Assembly (NCBI GenBank): GCA_025454565.1
Contig: JALOOE010000223.1
Location: forward strand, 1-9,060
From: Anaerolineae bacterium
Lineage (GTDB): Bacteria; Chloroflexota; Anaerolineae; CG2-30-64-16
Length of the DNA stretch: 9,060 bases
Direction: 5' to 3'
The notes below the pieces were generated by a model. It was given only the letters and a program-made list of their open reading frames with translations, had not been told where the DNA came from and ran no database searches. Both the position numbers and the translations under genes were made by a program. The stretch's first letter is position 1. Each line of letters opens with the position of its first letter. Of this stretch, positions 6,501 through 9,060 are shown one piece after another.

Positions 6501-9060
6501 GCGAGATCAGCTCGGTGTCGGTAACGTCGGTGCCGAGGATGAAGCTGAGCGCGATGGCGACGGCGGCCCCTATGACGATGATACCCACTCCGATCGCGGT
6601 GAACAGGCCGCCCCACCCTCCCAGCTTATCGAACAGCTTCAGCCAGGGGAGCCCCACGAATTTCGCCGGTCCGACGACGATCACCTCGAGAACCATTGCG
6701 ATGACGTTGTCTACGTTTTTTTCGACCTGGGCGAACTCGAGGGAGACCTCGTGCCACACTTCGATCATCTGTTTGACCAACTCGCCGACGACCTCCGCGA
6801 TCTTGTCATCGAGCTCCTCGAGGCTCTTGATCAGCGCCTCATCCGATTCGCCCTCTTCCTCGCATTCCCCCCCGGCCGGGCAGATATCCACTGTCGCCGA
6901 AACCCCGCTGAGCAGCATCATGTAGTAATTCCGGGCCACGGTCACGCGACCTTCGTTGGTCGAGCCGATGTCCGCGGGAAAATTCCTGTCGAAGCGCAAT
7001 TGGAGGCTGTCGCCCAGTTGGCCGTAGAACTCGTCACTGGGGTACGCTTCCCAACCGATGACCTGGTTGCTGACCGAATCCACACCGCTGTTGTAGCGAT
7101 ATGGCCCCCAGATCAAGCCGGCGACCGTCTCTTCCGCGTGATCCTTTGGATCGGCGTTGACCGTCAGCACATCGTTTGTCAGGCTGGCCGCGGCCATGCC
7201 TGCACTGCGATAGCGTTCTTCACGCGCATACAGCAGCGTAGGGCTGGCCCAGTGCGGGAACTGCTGCAGGATGCGCGGGGTTTCGGTGGCTGACATATAG
7301 GACAGGTAGTCCTGGTGCGGATAGCGCACGGTATCCACGAACAGTGCATTGGCCGGTATGTTCCAGCGCAGATCAGCCCGGCGCTGCGTCGCCCAACCTT
7401 TGGCGTTAGCATAGTCTTCGTTGTCCGGAGTGCCGTTCCTGTTTTTGTCTGCGCCGTCGAAGCGGCCGGCGATGGTCGTGTTGCCGATGCGCGAGCCTGT
7501 GCTGTTGTTTTCGTACGCCGCCAGGTCGCGATAGCCGTCCGTGTTACAAGCATCAGGCGCACTGCCGTTGAGCAGCGTTTGATCAGTCTCGCAGTCTCGG
7601 CCGGGCACGAACATCTGGCCCAAGCCCCACGACAGTGACCAGAGATCCTCATCATCGGGTGGGTGGAGTTGATCCGTGTATTTGTTTGGCTGCAGGTAGG
7701 CGATCGCCACATCCAGGCCGTGATCCTCGCGGACGCTCAACCCGGTCACGTACCAGCTCTCGTCATAGCGTTGCACCACCTGCGGCTCGTCCGCTGTACG
7801 ATGCGTTGTACACCAGGTCTTGAGCTGTTTATCGTAATCCTCCGGGTCTTCCTCGGCGTACTTCTCGTCAAGCGGGAAGCCCTCTTCCTCGCACGCATCC
7901 GTCAGCATTTGCACGGCCCACATCACGCGTACCTGATGGGCCTGGGTCCAGGCGTTGTTATCGCTGCCGGGCCAATAGAGCATGCGGGCCTGGAACGCCG
8001 TCCTGCCACCGCCCGTGGCGTCGGGCGCCAGGTTCAGGGGCACGTAGGCCAGCAGGGATCGGCCGCCGCTTGTCTGCGCCTCGCCTTCCAGCACGCCGAT
8101 GCCGTACGGCGCCAGAACCGAGAGGTCAATCATTTTCTCGGTGTATGGCCCGTTGATGATGTTGGGGATGCTGGCGCAGACCGACTTCGTGCCCTGTGAG
8201 ATCACCATGGCGTGTTCGGCGTCCGCCAGGCTGGTGAGCCTTTGCCCGGTGTAGGACTGGTTGCCATTCGTCACGTTGGTGAACGTCTTCAGCGCAGCGC
8301 CGGTCGCGGGACAGCCACCAGCGTAAATTTTGACATCGTGGCCGCCCGATTCCGCAAAGGTGAAGTTCAGATCGGTGTTGCCGTGGTTCACAGCCTGCTG
8401 CGTCAGCTTAATCGTGGCAGACAGCTCTGCGCTTACGGTCATCGTGATGGCCGGGTCGGTCAGCTTCAGGGGCACACTGCCGCCCGTCATCTCGATTTCC
8501 ATGACCGGTATCAGGCGCATATCGCCGTATTTGCTTGCCTCGTCGTCCGTTTGCTTGATATCCAGGTTGTCAGTGGTTGCGAAGGTAGTATCTTTACCGT
8601 GCTGAATCTGGCCGTCCACATCGCCGGTCGGCCAATCCAAGACATTCAGCGCATAGGTCAGATGCTTGGCCGTCACCGGACGCACCTGCAGGTCCACGAA
8701 TGTAGGATAGCCCGGCTGGAGGCCGCTCACCAGGAGCGGGAAGGCATGTTCGCCGCTGTAGGCGGCACTCGGCTGGAGGCCTGCGCCGTTGTGGATGATG
8801 CCGTTGCGATGCAGCACGTCGTTCGGTGAAAGATCGATCCGATCGGGCACCGCGTCGTTGTCGTTGTCATCCTCAAAGAGATCGGGCACGTTGTCTTTGT
8901 CGGTGTCGCACCGATCTCTGATCACTTCTTCGGTGATCGTGCCTCCCTCCATGAGTGGAGGACATTCCATCGAGTCAAGCAGTCCATCGCGGTTCGTGTC
9001 TGGGTTGGCCGGGTCCAGATACCACTGCTGGCCCGCATAGGTGAACCCTTTAGTCTCGAC
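1..9060 (-). CDS. Giant LamG-like jellyroll / thrombospondin type 3 repeat surface protein (internal fragment, open at both ends)
   Basis: One reading frame is open across the entire window: checked codon by codon, it has no stop in 3020 codons, and it keeps recognisable domains from edge to edge. Order: TSP3-like repeats (16-81), unrecognised module (83-735), charged helices (740-797), hydrophobic spans (821-982), beta-rich region (983-1226), TSP3-like cluster (1229-1330), DUF11/CARDB-like unit (1331-1443), LamG 1-4 (1444-2413), three Ig-like modules (2421-2784), LamG 5 (2823-3020). The start codon, signal peptide and C-terminal anchor are outside the window, so export is inferred from domain content and the many Cys pairs. 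LamG domains usually bind glycans or proteins, and TSP3 loops bind calcium and stiffen the chain. A surface adhesin or matrix-binding role is the best inference. No catalytic motif was seen. No frameshift or internal break was found, and no second gene fits in the window. Confidence 0.96.
709..1101 (-). other. Protein domain: Ig-like beta-sandwich C (residues 2654-2784)
   Basis: It starts AGGPAVQLDRSNIANGQIVS (2654-2673), continues with SATVVTGVASDRP and ends with EITNWAGNWSTAKDVAFSVE (2765-2784), echoing the TDWAGN ending of module A. Cys residues in AISCAG, SACQVQL and VCGGE could form an internal bridge. A roughly 38-residue linker then leads to LamG 5. Confidence 0.6.
1102..1491 (-). other. 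Protein domain: Ig-like beta-sandwich B (residues 2524-2653)
   Basis: It begins with the linker strand DGAPQVGI (2524-2531) and HLSGSATDP, then GVRVTLARSDGAIVG, WSLDYLIPDARPSGQYLVTV and a closing KQIVVD (2648-2653). The layout resembles the Ig-like modules on either side but lacks the WAGN signature, having VEAVDQVARLPG instead. Domain boundaries are approximate. Confidence 0.55.
1492..1800 (-). other. Protein domain: Ig-like beta-sandwich A (residues 2421-2523)
   Basis: The first strand is ITVDADTPTVKLP (2424-2436), and the module ends with TATATDWAGNSATSASRTLY (2502-2521). The 'D(W)AGN' ending is common in bacterial Ig-like repeats of surface proteins. It contains two Cys (in the APRCTD and AWCPMF segments) that may bridge. 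It probably serves as a spacer between LamG 4 and LamG 5. Confidence 0.65.
1822..2472 (-). other. Protein domain: LamG-like jellyroll 4 (residues 2197-2413)
   Basis: It opens with PVLHLRFDEGHG (2197-2208), has C2223/C2228 followed by Pro, then AVSFDGNDDLVTVPDS with the usual FDG strand, GAWVMPT, Trp-Asn-His (2334-2336) and SIYVNG (2349-2354). It closes with FAGRIDEVVAYRTVLSARQV (2386-2405). Extra Cys residues occur in ACPNTG and WNCPGSG segments. It ends the tandem block of four, and the chain then changes to Ig-like modules. Confidence 0.91.
2473..3099 (-). other. Protein domain: LamG-like jellyroll 3 (residues 1988-2196)
   Basis: It opens with ALYLRLDEPAGSSAF (1988-2002). It has the closest Cys pair of the set, C2014/C2017, followed by Pro. 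AAWIKPD marks the typical second strand, Trp-Tyr-His is at 2114-2116, TFYVDG at 2128-2133, and it closes with FDGHIDDVRVYRRALSPAAI (2170-2189). It is normal length for the family, with no inserts. It is joined to LamG 2 and LamG 4 with almost no linker, consistent with a compact chain of lectin-like modules. Confidence 0.91.
3100..4146 (-). other. Protein domain: LamG-like jellyroll 2, split by an insertion (residues 1639-1987)
   Basis: It starts with LVLHMDFDAQD (1640-1650), has C1665/C1669 in the early loop, ASFDGTTYLS (1682-1691), Trp-Ser-His (1774-1776), KLYVDG (1789-1794) and SLDIGRSTDVGQ (1815-1826). The expected last strand, FNGKLDEVAIYNQAL (1961-1975), appears only about 135 residues later. 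At about 345 residues it is far longer than the other LamG copies here (about 195-215), and the excess is one insertion listed separately. Both halves are needed to complete the fold. Confidence 0.85.
3184..3582 (-). other. Protein region: Asp-rich, Cys-containing insertion inside LamG 2 (residues 1827-1959)
   Basis: The insertion lies between the SLDIGRS strand and the final FNGKLDEV strand of LamG 2. Residues 1861-1920 contain 17 Asp, including a run of five (1901-1905) and YDSDGDGDDEEN (1911-1922). Cys residues lie at 1834, 1842, 1850, 1867 and 1896. LPITGSLTLRMWEDDGG (1877-1893) followed by acidic loops and later strands (VEVKRRYSGG, 1936-1945; WFHFTYT, 1949-1955) suggests a small calcium-binding beta-sandwich, somewhat C2-like. 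That comparison rests on pattern only. Confidence 0.65.
4147..4731 (-). other. Protein domain: LamG-like jellyroll 1 (residues 1444-1638)
   Basis: The domain opens with KLWLRFDDPAG (1444-1454). It has a Cys pair C1472/C1478 in the early loop, a YLNG strand near 1495, the hallmark Trp-x-His (1570-1572) and KLYLDG (1585-1590). It closes with GSIDDARIYDRGLTEAEVEA (1616-1635). This order is characteristic of LamG/concanavalin A-like lectin domains, which bind carbohydrates or proteins. It is the first of four in tandem. No glycosidase catalytic motif was recognised, so a binding role is more likely than hydrolysis. Confidence 0.9.
4732..5070 (-). other. Protein domain: DUF11/CARDB-like beta-sandwich (residues 1331-1443)
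   Basis: Residues 1354-1380 include GIVKPGDRLQYTATVENKLD (1354-1373), the pattern 'PGD x hydrophobic x Y x hydrophobic x hydrophobic x N' typical of DUF11 and CARDB-like Ig folds. Later strands follow at 1407-1435 (TGTVAVSQTAASGVYSLTQV within it). These folds are usually spacers in surface proteins. It sits directly before LamG 1 and may act as a stalk element. The assignment is by pattern only. Confidence 0.55.
5071..5376 (-). other. Protein domain: central thrombospondin type 3-like repeat cluster (residues 1229-1330)
   Basis: This is a dense array of calcium-type loops: DADGDGLSFADDLDD (1229-1243), DHDSDGLSDQYE (1247-1258), DGDHDGLSDQEE (1269-1280), DSDGDGLTDGAE (1291-1302) and DIDADGLIDSQE (1307-1318). 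The TGSNP and LGTNP linkers (1261-1265 and 1283-1287) are the usual spacers in bacterial TSP3 arrays, and a YGFNP variant closes the array at 1321-1325. These loops bind calcium and often join a globular part to a repeat stalk. Here they separate the membrane-containing half from the DUF11-like/LamG half. Confidence 0.93.
5383..6114 (-). other. Protein region: post-membrane beta-rich region with DUF11/CARDB-like unit (residues 983-1226)
   Basis: After the hydrophobic block the chain becomes polar and beta-rich again. Residues 1028-1065 resemble the first strands of a DUF11/CARDB-type Ig-like fold, with GIVAGNAIRYKIALTN at 1046-1061. A charged, aromatic part follows (MWFWQFKDDNLKKATFVYKW at 1076-1095). 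Then comes a section with two Cys (1161, 1173) and a closing strand region (VGSGWTLGWSQQA at 1208-1220) that leads into the second calcium-repeat cluster. I cannot assign a specific family to most of it. The similarity to residues 1338-1372 suggests a duplicated module. Confidence 0.5.
6115..6600 (-). other. Protein region: four to five predicted membrane-spanning segments (residues 821-982)
   Basis: Strongly hydrophobic runs long enough to cross a membrane are seen at about 821-842 (IGVGIIVIGAAVAIALSFIL), 852-869 (IVLSVTLVVSLFVVARAV), 903-922 (TFIIVALVVSLVITWAAFAL), 940-960 (IAASVTTILLFTICTAL within it) and 961-982 (LIWAVIGLIDSLVALVC within it). The loops between them are short and carry charged or His-rich residues, such as 870-902. 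The same unbroken frame continues on both sides, so this is not a separate membrane-protein gene. Alternatives are a helical pore-forming or membrane-insertion domain, or buried helices in a large assembly. Segment ends are approximate. Confidence 0.75.
6670..6843 (-). other. Protein region: charged amphipathic helical stretch (residues 740-797)
   Basis: Residues 740-797 have a heptad-like mix of Leu, Ile and Val with Glu, Lys and Asp (IKSLEELDDKIAEVVGELVK at 744-763), without Pro or Gly-rich breaks until VVGPAKF near 795. This fits a long amphipathic helix or coiled coil. It follows a Cys- and Glu-rich turn (ICPAGGECEEEGE at 726-738) and leads into hydrophobic segments. Such a helix could mediate oligomerisation or lie along a membrane. 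The prediction is by eye from composition and spacing. Confidence 0.6.
6856..8814 (-). other. Protein region: unrecognised N-terminal module of about 650 residues (83-735)
   Basis: I do not recognise a named domain here. Residues 100-345 look beta-rich, alternating hydrophobic and polar residues (for example MRLIPVMEIEM at 181-191 and AITMTVSAELSATIKL at 204-219). Residues 355-385 are helix-like and rich in Trp, Met and Gln (RMLYWPG at 359-365, VRMMWAVQMLTDAC at 377-390). A very acidic stretch follows at 390-410. Residues 430-700 hold many Trp/Tyr residues and a lone calcium-type loop at 535-549. Cys residues at 250, 295, 390, 417, 490, 505, 727 and 733 suggest disulphides in an oxidising compartment. 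There is no obvious protease, glycosidase or esterase motif. It could be one large domain or two or three smaller ones. Its position between calcium repeats and the hydrophobic block suggests an extracytoplasmic module. Confidence 0.5.
7414..7458 (-). other. Protein motif: isolated TSP3/EF-hand-like calcium loop (residues 535-549)
   Basis: DGADKNRNGTPDNED at residues 535-549 matches the DxDxNxDGxxD pattern of a TSP3 or dockerin-type calcium loop. It stands alone, well away from the two TSP3-like clusters. It may be a structural calcium site within the unrecognised module rather than part of a repeat array. Confidence 0.55.
8818..9015 (-). other. Protein domain: N-proximal thrombospondin type 3-like calcium repeats (residues 16-81)
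   Basis: Asp/Asn-rich loops of the DxDxDG type are visible. The first is DTNRDGLLDSMEC at residues 21-33. After a short Cys-containing spacer (C33 and C51 could pair) comes DTDKDNVPDLFE at 52-63, running directly into DDNDNDAVPDRIDLSPND at 64-81. The period of about 12-13 residues, with a hydrophobic residue then Asp after the loop, is typical of TSP3 repeats, which chelate calcium. The repeats may begin upstream of the window, because the edge falls just before them. They belong to the giant CDS and probably act as a rigid calcium-stabilised linker leading into the next module. Confidence 0.85.

Noticed and set aside
6115..6600. Hydrophobic block as a separate membrane-protein gene or a gene boundary
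   Set aside because: The frame is continuous on both sides with no stop codon, and coding character does not change, so it is part of the same protein.
5729..6925. 398-residue open frame on the plus strand
   Set aside because: It lies antisense to the hydrophobic and flanking regions of the giant gene. Its translation is Ser/Thr/Met-rich without domains, whereas the minus frame gives coherent protein families throughout.
1..9060. Rhs/YD-repeat or Tc-type toxin
   Set aside because: No YD-repeat pattern (GxxxRYxYDxxGRL) or toxin core signature was seen; the repeats are LamG, Ig-like and TSP3-like.

Overview
The whole window lies inside one giant gene on the minus strand. Read from position 9060 down to 1, all 3020 codons are open: no TAA, TAG or TGA occurs in that frame. 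The frame is still coding at both edges, so start, signal peptide, C-terminus, promoter and terminator are all outside the window. No intergenic DNA, RNA gene, mobile element or CRISPR array is visible. Residue numbers below count from residue 1 = codon 9060..9058.

The product is a mosaic protein of at least 3020 residues, apparently made for the cell surface or secretion. In order it shows: (1) thrombospondin type 3-like Asp-rich calcium repeats (16-81); (2) a large module of about 650 residues that I do not recognise (83-735), with one more lone calcium loop; (3) a charged helical stretch (740-797) followed by four or five strongly hydrophobic segments (821-982); (4) an unrecognised beta-rich region (983-1226) opening with a DUF11/CARDB-like unit; (5) a second, denser TSP3-like cluster (1229-1330); (6) a second DUF11/CARDB-like unit (1331-1443); (7) four LamG/concanavalin A-like jellyroll domains in tandem (1444-2413), the second split by an Asp-rich, Cys-containing insertion; (8) three Ig-like beta-sandwich modules (2421-2784); (9) a fifth LamG domain (2823-3020) that runs to the window edge.

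TSP3-like loops, Ig-like spacers and repeated LamG domains are the usual parts of bacterial adhesins and carbohydrate- or matrix-binding exoproteins. A role in surface attachment or glycan binding is therefore plausible but unproven; no enzymatic catalytic motif was recognised. The most unusual part is the multi-span hydrophobic block in the middle of an otherwise extracellular-looking chain. The DNA is GC-rich (about 60% by eye). Giant LamG/TSP3 proteins of this style occur in Chloroflexota and some other environmental bacteria with large genomes, but the window has no taxonomic marker, so that placement is a guess.
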